Source of the DNA: Erysipelotrichaceae bacterium NK3D112
GTDB taxonomy: Bacteria; Bacillota_I; Bacilli_A; Erysipelotrichales; Erysipelotrichaceae
Assembly (NCBI GenBank): GCA_000701725.1
Contig: JNJQ01000010.1
Coordinates: forward strand, 1 to 64,000
Direction: 5' to 3'
Length of the DNA: 64,000 bases
Within the stretch, counting starts at the first letter, position 1. Each line of letters opens with the position of its first letter. The notes under the pieces were generated by a model. That model saw only the letters and a program-made list of their open reading frames with translations. It did not search any database and was not told where the DNA came from. The position numbers and the translations under genes were made by a program. Positions 26,419-35,383 of this stretch are shown piece after piece.

Positions 26419-26537
26419 ATTTCCTTATGGTGATACGTTCTTCCGCTTTTTACGCGTCGTTTTCTCCTGAACTCATTGTATCTTAGTTCAGTTAAGAATA
26501 TCCATCGTTGAGATATTAATTTATCTTGTTGTCTCAC

Positions 26538-26573
26538 GAAAAAAGCATATCCGCTTCTGACAGATATGCTTAA
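26538..26573 (-). terminator. terminator of the hydrogenase gene
   Basis: AAGCATAT/ATATGCTT hairpin followed by six T on the minus strand. Confidence 0.85.
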
Positions 26574-26580
26574 TGAGAGC

Positions 26581-28065
26581 CTACTTTCCCTTCGGATGCA
26601 TTTCTCCTCTGACCATGGAGAAGGCGTCCATCGGATAGTTTTCAAGGTTTTCAAGAATACCGCGCTTGTCCGCATTGCCGAGGAGCTTGACTCTTGCACG
26701 CTTGACTTCCGCTTCCGCCGCATGCTTGGACGGTCCGCCGACACATCCGCCTTCGCAGATCATCGCTTCGATGAAGTCCTCAGGCAGTCTGCCCATGGAC
26801 AGCAGCTTGACGCCGACCACACAGTCTTTTCCGCCGGTACACTTGCGCAGCTTGACATTGGCTGTATCCTGACCGCGTTCCTTCATGCATTCAAGAACCG
26901 CCGCTGCAACACCGCCGCTGCTGGAGAAGCCCTTTCCGTATACGGAGGCTTCTTGATAATTCTCTTCAACCGGTTCAAGTTCGATATCCTTCGACTTGAG
27001 CAGGGATGTCATCTCACCGAATGTCAGAACATAGTCCGCATTGCCTTCAATGCCCATTTCCTGGGATTCGCTCTTTTTCGCGATGCACGGGCCGATGAAT
27101 ACGGTCACGCAGTCCGGATGCTGGGACTTGAGGAATCTTGAGATGGCGCACATCGGGGAAACGATGGAGGACATATTCTTTTCGAAGACATCGGGATAAT
27201 GTTTCATGAGAAGGTTGATAAATGCCGGGCAGCATGATGTTGTCATCTTGCGGCCTTCCTCAAGCGCTTCCGCCCATTCAGCCGATTCATAAGCTGCAGT
27301 CATATCGCCGCCAAGACCGACTTCAACCATGTCCTTGAATCCGACCTTTTTCAGTGCGGCGCGGATGGAAGCCATGGAGATGTTTTCGCCATACTGGCCT
27401 TCAATGGCCGGTGCGCACATCGCATAGACTTCTTTTCCGGCTTTGATCGCGCGGATGACATCCAGAACATGAACCTTGGAACCGATCGCTCCGAACGGAC
27501 AGGAGTGAATGCACTGTCCGCAGCGGATGCACTTTTCCTCATCGATGACACAGATGCCGTATTCATCATAGGAAATCGCATCAACCGGGCACGGTCTCTT
27601 GCACGGACGGATCAGGTGGGCAATGGCGCCATACGGGCAGGCGTTGGCACACATGCCGCATTCCTTACATTTGTTCGGATCAATCTTTGCTCTGTTGTCG
27701 CCCATCGTAATCGCCCCGAAACGGCATGAATTCATACATGCCTTGCCAAGGCACAGACGGCAGTTGTCAGTGACGGTGTAAGAGGAAAGAGGGCATTCCT
27801 CACAGGCCGGCTCAATGACCTGGATGATATTGTTCGGGTGTTTGACAGGAGATGCATCCATATTGGAACCAAGACGCATTCTCCATCTGAGAATCTCCCT
27901 TTCCTTATAGACGCAGCATCTCCACGTCGCATGAGGACCGGGTGAAATTTCGTAAGCCAGCGCTTCCTTGTTTTCGTCGGTCAGCTCGTCCTTCCATTCC
28001 AGACGGGCCAGACCTTCCACAACGCGGTGTTTCAGCGCAACAGCGCCTTCATCATTTCTGATCAT
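26581..28065 (-). CDS. group B-like monomeric [FeFe] hydrogenase
   Basis: 494 residues. The N-terminal half has several cysteine clusters for 4Fe-4S centres, including CKECGMCANACPYGAI (about 133-147) and CIRCGQCIHSCPFGAI (about 179-194). The C-terminal half carries the H-cluster motifs in the form typical of group B enzymes: TTSCCPAF (275-282), IGPCIAKKSE (about 324-333) and AMICEGGCVGGP (434-445). All four H-cluster cysteines are present. It should make or oxidise H2 with ferredoxin as partner. The maturases HydE, HydF and HydG are not in the window. Single gene with its own terminator. Sensory versus fermentative roles cannot be told apart here. Confidence 0.85.
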   Translation of the reverse strand: MIRNDEGAVALKHRVVEGLARLEWKDELTDENKEALAYEISPGPHATWRCCVYKEREILRWRMRLGSNMDASPVKHPNNIIQVIEPACEECPLSSYTVTDNCRLCLGKACMNSCRFGAITMGDNRAKIDPNKCKECGMCANACPYGAIAHLIRPCKRPCPVDAISYDEYGICVIDEEKCIRCGQCIHSCPFGAIGSKVHVLDVIRAIKAGKEVYAMCAPAIEGQYGENISMASIRAALKKVGFKDMVEVGLGGDMTAAYESAEWAEALEEGRKMTTSCCPAFINLLMKHYPDVFEKNMSSIVSPMCAISRFLKSQHPDCVTVFIGPCIAKKSESQEMGIEGNADYVLTFGEMTSLLKSKDIELEPVEENYQEASVYGKGFSSSGGVAAAVLECMKERGQDTANVKLRKCTGGKDCVVGVKLLSMGRLPEDFIEAMICEGGCVGGPSKHAAEAEVKRARVKLLGNADKRGILENLENYPMDAFSMVRGEMHPKGK

Positions 28066-28222
28066 ATTATCTCCTTCGTTTATTTTTTACATACTTCATG
28101 GATATTATACTGTTTCAAGTATTCCGATGGTATGGATATTTTCAACTTGGGCATATACATAATCCATTCTGGTCTCCTTATAAATGAACCGTTTTCTCAA
28201 TCAGTCCGGGTTTTCTCAGAAC

Positions 28223-28250
28223 TAAAAAAGGGAAGCGTTCAGCCTCCCTG
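28223..28250 (-). terminator. terminator of the sulfatase/PTS operon
   Basis: AGGGAGG/CTTCCCT stem on the minus strand followed by TTTTTTAG. Confidence 0.8.
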
Positions 28251-28258
28251 ATTCTATA

Positions 28259-29722
28259 TTATGAAAGTTTCAGACGTTCAAATTCTTCTTCTGGCGCACC
28301 CACCTGCTGAAGAGCCGCCTTCATTTTTTCGTCAAACGGTGTGCAGTCGGTTTCTTTGATAAGATTGTTTTCCTGATTTGGATCATTATTCAGATCAAAC
28401 AGCTGATTGCCCATTTTGTCAGCGAGCATATAGATCATCGCCGGCATCTTCATGACCGGCAGGCCGTTTGAGAAACGTCCCGGATTGGCAATCTCAACAC
28501 TGCGCATCTGGACTTCGGAGAAATAGCCGCGGATGTTGGTGGGCATCATTGTGTATTCATAGACCTTCTGATCCTCATCACCCGTTTTCATATACACATA
28601 CCGGCCGTCTGTCCAGCAGGTGAAACTGCCGTGAATACCGAACAGGACATGATCTTTGGGCTGCTCTCTGCCTTCGAGAACCGCCTTGATTGATCTGCCG
28701 TCTGTTTCACCTAGCGCCGAAGGATCAAATCCATAAAGTTCCATCAGCGTCGGGGCAAGATCGACGGTTGAGCACAGATGATCGCACTCTCCTCCTTCTG
28801 CCAGTCCCGGCACATGGAGGAAGAACGGCAGATGAACCAGTTCATCATAGCAGGGCGGGAAATTCTTGCCGAGGTATTCATGTTCGCCAAGCAGGAAGCC
28901 ATGGTCTGTGTTGACAATCAGAGCGGTATCCTTCCACATGTCATTCTCATCCATGAAATCAAGAATCTTGCCCAGGCTTTCGTCGCACATGCTGATCAGA
29001 GCGGCGTATTCCTTATGGCAGTATTCCATGTCATCCTTGTATTCCTGCGGCAATGAGCCGTAGCGCGGCCAGAAGAGTGTCTCATCTTCCGGAAGGCCGT
29101 ACATCTTTCTGAATTTTTCCGGCACATAGAACGGCTCATGCGGATCAAACGCCTCAATCTGCACAAACCAGTTATCCAGATCCCGGTGCTCACCCAGGAA
29201 GTTCAGTCCTGCCTCAAAAGTTCTGACACTGGACATTTCCGCCTGTGTCTGCTGTCTGGTCCGGTTGCGGTAATGCTGAACAACCGAAATGCCCTGCTTG
29301 TTGAGCGGATGGGTATGCTCAGGCATGTCAGCGGGCACATCCCTTGCCACATAACGGTCGCCTTCCTGTCCGCGGAAACCTTCCCATGAGGAGTAGCGGT
29401 TATGATATGTCGCGCCGCCATCCTCCCAATAGTGGGAGTGGTCCGTGATCAGATGGGTATAGATTCCGTTTTTGGCAAGGATCTCATACACGGATCTGTC
29501 AAACGGTTCCAGCGGTCCCCAGCCGCGGTGAAGGAAGTTATACTTTCCGGTATGAAGTTCTCTTCTTGCCGGCATGCAGGGAAGCGAGCCCGAGTAGAAC
29601 TGATTAAACGTTGTGCAGTGTTCTCTCAGACGGTCGAAATTCGGTGTGCTGACCCAGTCATTTCCATAGTTTGAAAGATATTTGCGAGTCAGTGTATCAA
29701 ACATAACCATGATTGTTCTCAT
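28259..29722 (-). CDS. cytoplasmic Cys-type sulfatase
   Basis: 487 residues of the alkaline-phosphatase/sulfatase superfamily. The modified residue lies in SLPCMPARRELHTGK, with CMPAR at 49-53. It is the Cys form of CxPxR and needs oxidation to formylglycine by an anaerobic maturase, which is not in the window. Metal ligands are seen in MVMFDT and in NTDHGFLLGEHEYLGK. There is no signal peptide, so it acts on an imported substrate. It follows a PTS permease and a small membrane protein in one operon, overlapping the latter by four bases. The simplest reading is desulfation of a sulfated sugar brought in by the PTS. Confidence 0.87.
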   Translation of the reverse strand: MRTIMVMFDTLTRKYLSNYGNDWVSTPNFDRLREHCTTFNQFYSGSLPCMPARRELHTGKYNFLHRGWGPLEPFDRSVYEILAKNGIYTHLITDHSHYWEDGGATYHNRYSSWEGFRGQEGDRYVARDVPADMPEHTHPLNKQGISVVQHYRNRTRQQTQAEMSSVRTFEAGLNFLGEHRDLDNWFVQIEAFDPHEPFYVPEKFRKMYGLPEDETLFWPRYGSLPQEYKDDMEYCHKEYAALISMCDESLGKILDFMDENDMWKDTALIVNTDHGFLLGEHEYLGKNFPPCYDELVHLPFFLHVPGLAEGGECDHLCSTVDLAPTLMELYGFDPSALGETDGRSIKAVLEGREQPKDHVLFGIHGSFTCWTDGRYVYMKTGDEDQKVYEYTMMPTNIRGYFSEVQMRSVEIANPGRFSNGLPVMKMPAMIYMLADKMGNQLFDLNNDPNQENNLIKETDCTPFDEKMKAALQQVGAPEEEFERLKLS

Positions 29723-30174
29723 GCTTTTTTTCTCCTTCCCTTGGAAGCGTCGTACAGCTGCATGGTGACAGATCTTTCCGTCACAGGCGCATACAGTCTG
29801 ATTGTTTCAGTTTTTGTTTCAACGTACAATGTCATGATTTTTGCGGAAACGCTGCGGATGTCTTTGAGCTCGATCAGTTTCAGACCGAGCAGTGCTTTAT
29901 GATCGCCTGCGATCATCAGTCTCACATTCAGGAACCATACCATTGCGATGGTGATGGCAACCAGGCATGCGGTGAACACATAGACCGAGCTGTCAATCGC
30001 CGCAAACAGCGACACCAGCGTCAGTCCGACTGTTCCGGAGATATTCAGCATGGAAAGCCAGTCGAATCTCAGCTTCACGCCTGTATCCTCATGATACAGT
30101 CTGAGAACGTTTTTCACCATAAGCACCCAGCTCACAACCAATAAGATTTTAAGACCGATGATCAGCAGGTTCAT
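29719..30174 (-). CDS. small membrane protein of unknown function in the sulfatase operon
   Basis: 151 residues. Hydrophobic segments are at about 4-22, 44-62 and 65-85. A C-terminal soluble part of about 65 residues resembles a small beta-rich (PH-like) domain (LKDIRSVSAKIMTLYVETKTETIRLY) and ends with a basic tail. No family is recognised with confidence. The stop overlaps the sulfatase start (ATGA), so translation is coupled. It lies 20 bases after the PTS permease gene. Confidence 0.65.
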   Translation of the reverse strand: MNLLIIGLKILLVVSWVLMVKNVLRLYHEDTGVKLRFDWLSMLNISGTVGLTLVSLFAAIDSSVYVFTACLVAITIAMVWFLNVRLMIAGDHKALLGLKLIELKDIRSVSAKIMTLYVETKTETIRLYAPVTERSVTMQLYDASKGRRKKA

Positions 30175-30194
30175 AGTTTTCTTCCTTTATTCTA

Positions 30195-31472
30195 TCAGTT
30201 TGCGGAAGCGTCTGCCTGTTCCTGGGCAAGAAGCTTTCTGTCGTACTTTCTGATTGCCGGAATCATGATCAGCACACACAATACCGCGTTGACAAGGTAA
30301 ACGAGGATTGCGCGGAAGTCCATTGTCTGTAAGAAGACCTTGATGATTGCCGGAACGGTGAACGGTACATCAACATACGGAATGTTCATGAGTCCCCACT
30401 TGCAGGCAAGGAACGGAATCGCACCGTTGAGTGCGAAGACGATCAGGTAAGGAACGAAGATGTCGAAGTTCAGGATCAGCGGCAGACCGAATGTGGTCGG
30501 CTCACCGATATTGAACAGCGCCGGTGCCAGGGAAACCTTGGAAACCGCCTTGAGCTGCTCGGACTTGGCGACAAGAATGACCGCGATGACAATGAAGAGA
30601 ATACCCTGTGTTGTCCAGTTCTGGAATGCGGTGTTGAAGATGAAGGTCGGCTTGCCGCCGGCTGCGACTGCTTCAGCGTTGGCAACGAAGTTCTGAGCCA
30701 GAACAACATTGACGACCGCACCGGCGATGTTGTTGCCGTGCAGACCGAAGAACCAGAGAATACGGACGAGAATGCAGTAGATCAGAACAGCGGTCAGGGA
30801 ATCGGTTGCGCTGAACAGCGGAGCAAACAGACTGTTGACGAATGCGCCGAGAGTTGTATTGAAATGAGCGAAAATCAGCTTGACTGCGAAGACAACTGCG
30901 ACAGTGCCGACGGAGGAGAACATTTCTTCCAGCTGATTGGAGATGAACGGAGGAACGGAATCAGGCATCCTGATTTTGATACCGTGCTTCTTGAACCAGA
31001 TATTCAGCTCAGGTACGCAATAGCCGATGATCAGAGCAGCCATCATACCCTTGGCTCCCCAGAAACCGATGTCAAGGCCACCGCCTTCGAGGAATGCGCA
31101 CTGCATGCAGATATAAGAGAATACTGCGAGGACCATGTTGTTGACGATCGGTGCATTATCATGTTTGCACACAGCGTGAACCATACCGATTACGATATAG
31201 AAACCTGCTGCGTTGAGACCGATCTGATAGCCCATGTTGAGCCATGCCTGGTTGGCAGCTGCGAAAGCTCTCCAGGCGTCAACGATACCGCCGGAAGCGG
31301 TTGCGGGGAACGGAGGGATCATCAGCAGCATGAAGATGGAACCGATCATGGTTGCGTTCATACATGCGACGACACCTTCCTGCATGCACTTGACAAATTT
31401 GAAGTTGGTAAATGCGGAGATGGCCGGCATCAGTTTTTCCTGTACCCAGTTGTTTATGGATTCGCTTTTCAT
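30195..31472 (-). CDS. PTS EIIC permease, lactose/cellobiose family
   Basis: About 425 residues with ten or so hydrophobic segments. The EIIC signature NIGEPTTFGLPLILN lies near residue 330, and WFFGLHGNN is also typical of the family. It forms the membrane channel of a sugar phosphotransferase; EIIA and EIIB partners are not in this operon and must be supplied from elsewhere. The frame reaches 31571, but the ATG at 31472 has GGAAAGGGG upstream and gives the usual MKSESINNWVQEKLMP start. Operon order is EIIC, small membrane protein, sulfatase, divergent from an RpiR gene. Confidence 0.85.
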   Translation of the reverse strand: MKSESINNWVQEKLMPAISAFTNFKFVKCMQEGVVACMNATMIGSIFMLLMIPPFPATASGGIVDAWRAFAAANQAWLNMGYQIGLNAAGFYIVIGMVHAVCKHDNAPIVNNMVLAVFSYICMQCAFLEGGGLDIGFWGAKGMMAALIIGYCVPELNIWFKKHGIKIRMPDSVPPFISNQLEEMFSSVGTVAVVFAVKLIFAHFNTTLGAFVNSLFAPLFSATDSLTAVLIYCILVRILWFFGLHGNNIAGAVVNVVLAQNFVANAEAVAAGGKPTFIFNTAFQNWTTQGILFIVIAVILVAKSEQLKAVSKVSLAPALFNIGEPTTFGLPLILNFDIFVPYLIVFALNGAIPFLACKWGLMNIPYVDVPFTVPAIIKVFLQTMDFRAILVYLVNAVLCVLIMIPAIRKYDRKLLAQEQADASAN

Positions 31473-31594
31473 TGAATACCCCTTTCCTATCTTTCGTGAG
31501 AATTCATCCACAACTGCAGTATAATACACCGTGTTCGGTTTTGCAACACTAAAGCAGAAGAAAGTGATCATTTTTGAACAATTTAGCGAATTCA

Positions 31595-31629
31595 GAACAT
31601 TTTATGTGTTCAATTTTGAACATTTGTTC
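31595..31629. promoter_or_regulatory. GAACA/TGTTC operator cluster between PTS operon and rpiR
   Basis: GAACATTTTATGTGTTC at 31595-31611 and GAACATTTGTTC at 31618-31629 are two symmetric sites sharing GAACA/TGTTC half-sites. A further half-site GAACA lies at about 31576. Their position between divergent genes makes them the probable binding sites of the RpiR regulator. Confidence 0.65.
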
Positions 31630-31689
31630 TGTTTTTGATCTTTTTTTACAGATTTGATTTATGATTAATACATCAAACAGGTGAATCAT

Positions 31690-32445
31690 ATGTCAATTCT
31701 TGAAAACATCCGGGCATTGCTGCCTGACTTTTCCAAAAATGAGCGCAGACTCGCAGACCATGTTCTGAACTACCCTCTTGATCTGCAGAGATACAATGCA
31801 ATGAACATCGCCGAAACATGCAATGTGTCGCGCAGCGCGGTGATCCGCTTCTGCCAGAAACTCGGTTTTACCGGATACGCAGATTTTCAAAGGGCAGTCC
31901 TGAGCGAACTGGAAAATGCGCCGCCTCAGACCATATCAGGCGGCAGCTGCGCGCTGGATATTTACAGATCATGTCTGATGGAGCTGCAGGAGAAAGCGGA
32001 CATGAACACAATCGCCGCAGTCAGCGATCTCATCGTTCATTCAAAGCGCGTTCTCTGTTATGGCATTGACCATTCCGGCTACTCTGCCCGGCAGATGGCT
32101 TTCCGGCTCTTACGCAGCCGGATTGATGCGAGCTTTGTCGGTATATCAAGCGAATTCACTCCCTTTTCCAATGTCTTCGGTCCCGGCGACACGGTCATCG
32201 TCTTCTCCATTTCAGGACAGAAAACACTGGCGGAAGATCTGGAGCGCTTCCGTTCGCGGCGAGTCGGTGTGATCCTGTTCACAATGAACACCAACGCTTC
32301 CATCAAATCACTGGCTGATCATGTGATTCTATTGCCCAGCGCCGCCCATTCCAACAGCCCGCACCTGCTTGATGATATGATCTGTTTCCTGTATGGCATT
32401 GAGCTTGTTATTGAAGGCATTCACAAAAAACTGAAATCCGACTGA
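31690..32445 (+). CDS. RpiR family regulator of the sulfatase/PTS operon
   Basis: About 251 residues. The HTH_6 domain has NIAETCNVSRSAVIRFCQKLGFTGYADFQ, and a SIS domain (about 110-240) has SKRVLCYGIDHSGYSARQ and VIVFSISGQKTLAEDL. The frame opens with GTG at 31681, but the ATG at 31690 is correctly spaced from AGGTGA. It probably senses the phosphosugar produced by the divergent PTS and controls it through the GAACA/TGTTC sites. Confidence 0.85.
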   Translation: MSILENIRALLPDFSKNERRLADHVLNYPLDLQRYNAMNIAETCNVSRSAVIRFCQKLGFTGYADFQRAVLSELENAPPQTISGGSCALDIYRSCLMELQEKADMNTIAAVSDLIVHSKRVLCYGIDHSGYSARQMAFRLLRSRIDASFVGISSEFTPFSNVFGPGDTVIVFSISGQKTLAEDLERFRSRRVGVILFTMNTNASIKSLADHVILLPSAAHSNSPHLLDDMICFLYGIELVIEGIHKKLKSD

Positions 32446-32468
32446 ATCTGACTGAACATATCGAACGA

Positions 32469-32516
32469 AAAAAGATGGCATGTCCGTTTAGTTATTGCGG
32501 GCTGTGCCATCTTTTC
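32469..32516. terminator. bidirectional terminator
   Basis: AAAAGATGGCA/TGCCATCTTTT stem with a 24-base loop, between the convergent rpiR and Fe-S oxidoreductase genes. Confidence 0.8.
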
Positions 32517-32549
32517 ATGTTCTTTGAGAATCAGATGATTCTTACGGTC

Positions 32550-35360
32550 TTATTTCTTTTTGCGGATGATATTGATGCCGTCTTTGAGCGCATTGGCCGC
32601 AATCTTTGCGCCGCGCACTGCCGCATAGGCACCGACATAGCCGAACTTGTCCTCGCATCTGACCATCTTCGATGCGCCGGGCAGATCTCTTTCCAGATGG
32701 ATCGCATCAAATTCGCATCTCGTTGTGCAAAGACCGCAGCCGATACAGCGGTTCAGATCAACGACAGAACGTCCGCAGGAGAGGCATCTGGAAGCCTCTG
32801 TCTTCACCTGCTGTTCGGTGAACGGCAGTCTGTTGTCGGAGAAGGAAGTTCTCGGATTCACTTTGACATGGCCCGGAACCTGTCTGCCGGCATTGTCATA
32901 ACCGTGGATGACAACCTCATCCTTGTTGAGTTCAATGAACTGTCTGAGATCTCTTGCGATGGTCAGGGTATGTCCCTTATGCACGGATCTGTGCATGGAC
33001 TCGCAGCCCTGTCTGCCATCGGCAATCGCGTCGATCGCAAACTTCGCGCCATGGGCGATATCGCCGCCGGTGAAGATATCCTTTTCGCCGGTCGCGAATG
33101 TGATGGGATCATGACGGACGGTTCCGTTGGGATTGAGTTCAACGGCTGTGCCCTTGAGCAGATCTCCCCATACTGCGGACTGTCCGATTGCCATCAGGAC
33201 ATTTTCCGCATCAACGGTGATTGTCTCATTCTCATCATATTCCGGAGCAAATCTGTGGTTTTCATCATAGACGCGGGTGCACTTCTTGAAGACAACCGCT
33301 TTTGCCTTGCCGTTTTCGGTGAGGATTTCCTTCGGTCCCCAGCCATTGAGGATTTCAATGCCTTCCGCCTTTGCCTCATCGACTTCATCGCGGGCAGCGG
33401 GCATCTCATCAGCGCCTTCCAGACACAGCATTGTGACTTTGCCGTCTGTTGTGCGGATTGCCGTACGGGCAACGTCAACCGCGACATTGCCTCCGCCGAC
33501 CACAACCACATCGCCATTCAGGCGCAGCTCATGGTTGAGGGAAACCTTCTTGAGGAAGGAGACACCGGATTCAACGCCTTCGGCATCTTCACCGGGAACA
33601 TTTGCCTTGCGGCCGCCCTGAAGACCGATGGCCAGATAGAATGCCTTGTAGCCCTGCTCGCGCAGTTCGGGGATGGTGACATCCTTACCGATTTCAACAC
33701 CGCATCTGAATTCGACGCCCATTTCTCTGAGCACTTCGATTTCCGCTTCCAGAACATCCTTTTCCAGACGGAAGGAAGGAATACCGAGGGTTAACATTCC
33801 GCCGGGTTTTTCCTCTTTTTCAAAAACAGTGACATCATAGCCTTTGGAACGCAGATAATAAGCGGCGCTCATGCCGGCAGGACCGGCACCGATGACTGCC
33901 ATCTTATAGTCAGCGCCCCACATCTTGCCCTCATCATTTTCACAGACGGGGATATAGCGGTTTTCAGCCTTGAGTTCCTGGGCAGCGATGAACTTCTTGA
34001 TTTCATCAATGGCGATCGGATCATCGATCATGCCGCGTGTGCAGGCGTCTTCACATCTGCGGTTGCAGATGGCGCCGCATACTGCCGGGAACGGGTTGTC
34101 CTGTTTGATCAGCTTCAGGGCATCCATGTAACGGCCTTCTTTTGCCATCTTCACATAGCCCTGTACAGCCAGGTGAGCCGGACATGCGGTCTTGCATGGC
34201 GCGGTACCTGTGTCATAGCAGTTGATCTTCGCATCTTCGCGGTAGTTGACATTCCACTTGTGCGGTCCCCATGCCTTTCCGTCAGGCAGTTCGCTCAGCG
34301 GATATTCCACTTCGCCATGAACTGTGCAGAGCTTCTGGCCGAGTTTTGCAGCACCGACCGGGCAGACTTCCACGCACTTGCCGCAGGCAACGCACTTTTC
34401 CGCATCCACATGGGCACGGTATGCGCTTCTGGACATGTTGGGTGTGTTGTAAAGCTGGGAAGTACGGATGGCATTGCACACGCCGGGTGCGCAGTTGCAG
34501 ATACCGACGATCTTGTTTTCACCGTCAATGTTTGTAATCTGATGAACAAAGCCGTGACGTTCCGCGCGCTCAAAGATTTCAAGAGCTTCCTCATAGGAGA
34601 TATAGCGTCCCATGCCGCGGTCGACGCAGTATTCAGCCATGTCGCCGACACCGACGCAGAATTCGCCGTTGACTTCGCCGCTTCCCTCGCCGCGCATTTC
34701 CTGCTGTTTGCGGCAGGTGCACTGGCCGACGGAATACTTGTCATACTTGCTTAACCAGTGGGAGATGTGTTCCACCGGAACGGATGTGTTCTCATGTTCA
34801 ATCGCCTTTTCAACCGGGATGACATGCATGCCGACGCCATCGCCGCCGAGCGGAATCATCGGGGTGACGCCTTCCAGAGGCATCTGTGTCATCAGGTTGA
34901 AGAATGTGGCAATCTCGGGATGCTCATCGGTGAGCTTGTCATTCATCATCATGAACTCGGCAGAGCCGGGCACGAAGATCGGCACATTGTACTGCTTGTG
35001 ATGATCCTCATTCTCACGGTTCATTTCGAGCACACCGACCCATAACAGATGATCAACCATCTTCTTGGTCTCTTCGACACTCATCTGGTTCATCTCCGCG
35101 AGCTTTTCAAGGTCATAGCTCACACGGGTCTTCTTGAAGTTGAGAAGGAACTTTGCCTCCTCCTTGGTCAGAACCGCATCCAGAGCCCAATACTCCGGAT
35201 CATCGGTTTTCATGGTATTTGTGTATTTCACAAGATACCGGTCGGTGATCATTGTACCGAGCTTCAGAATCAGTTTTTCCTTTTCAGGATCGGCTGCCTT
35301 GTAGTCAGCAGCCTGTCTGAAATCACGGTCGTTGACCATCCGGTTCAGCTGGTCTTTCAT
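32550..35360 (-). CDS. 936-residue Fe-S/FAD oxidoreductase, GltD-like
   Basis: Several modules in order. Residues 1-310 form a soluble N-terminal region with a winged-helix-like start and cysteine pairs (GQCTCRKQQ, ICNCAPGVCN). A 4Fe-4S ferredoxin follows at about 323-334 (CVACGKCVEVCP). The GltD/NfnB-type domain starts with cysteines at about 389-440 (CKTACPAHLAVQGY, CGAICNRRCEDAC). The FAD loop is VIGAGPAGMSAAYYLRSKG and the NAD(P) loop is VVVVGGGNVAVDVAR. A final ferredoxin lies near 865-895 (CIGCGLCTTRCEFDAI). It should move electrons between NAD(P)H and ferredoxin or a partner flavoenzyme. It is 23 bases downstream of the fatty-acid-isomerase-like gene, which suggests a shared task. Confidence 0.8.
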   Translation of the reverse strand: MKDQLNRMVNDRDFRQAADYKAADPEKEKLILKLGTMITDRYLVKYTNTMKTDDPEYWALDAVLTKEEAKFLLNFKKTRVSYDLEKLAEMNQMSVEETKKMVDHLLWVGVLEMNRENEDHHKQYNVPIFVPGSAEFMMMNDKLTDEHPEIATFFNLMTQMPLEGVTPMIPLGGDGVGMHVIPVEKAIEHENTSVPVEHISHWLSKYDKYSVGQCTCRKQQEMRGEGSGEVNGEFCVGVGDMAEYCVDRGMGRYISYEEALEIFERAERHGFVHQITNIDGENKIVGICNCAPGVCNAIRTSQLYNTPNMSRSAYRAHVDAEKCVACGKCVEVCPVGAAKLGQKLCTVHGEVEYPLSELPDGKAWGPHKWNVNYREDAKINCYDTGTAPCKTACPAHLAVQGYVKMAKEGRYMDALKLIKQDNPFPAVCGAICNRRCEDACTRGMIDDPIAIDEIKKFIAAQELKAENRYIPVCENDEGKMWGADYKMAVIGAGPAGMSAAYYLRSKGYDVTVFEKEEKPGGMLTLGIPSFRLEKDVLEAEIEVLREMGVEFRCGVEIGKDVTIPELREQGYKAFYLAIGLQGGRKANVPGEDAEGVESGVSFLKKVSLNHELRLNGDVVVVGGGNVAVDVARTAIRTTDGKVTMLCLEGADEMPAARDEVDEAKAEGIEILNGWGPKEILTENGKAKAVVFKKCTRVYDENHRFAPEYDENETITVDAENVLMAIGQSAVWGDLLKGTAVELNPNGTVRHDPITFATGEKDIFTGGDIAHGAKFAIDAIADGRQGCESMHRSVHKGHTLTIARDLRQFIELNKDEVVIHGYDNAGRQVPGHVKVNPRTSFSDNRLPFTEQQVKTEASRCLSCGRSVVDLNRCIGCGLCTTRCEFDAIHLERDLPGASKMVRCEDKFGYVGAYAAVRGAKIAANALKDGINIIRKKK

Positions 35361-35383
35361 TTATGTGTCCTCCATTCAAATGA

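Noticed and set aside
32475-33794. 439-codon plus-strand frame opposite the Fe-S/FAD oxidoreductase
   Set aside because: Random-looking composition opposite a gene with clear FAD, NAD and ferredoxin motifs; no start context.
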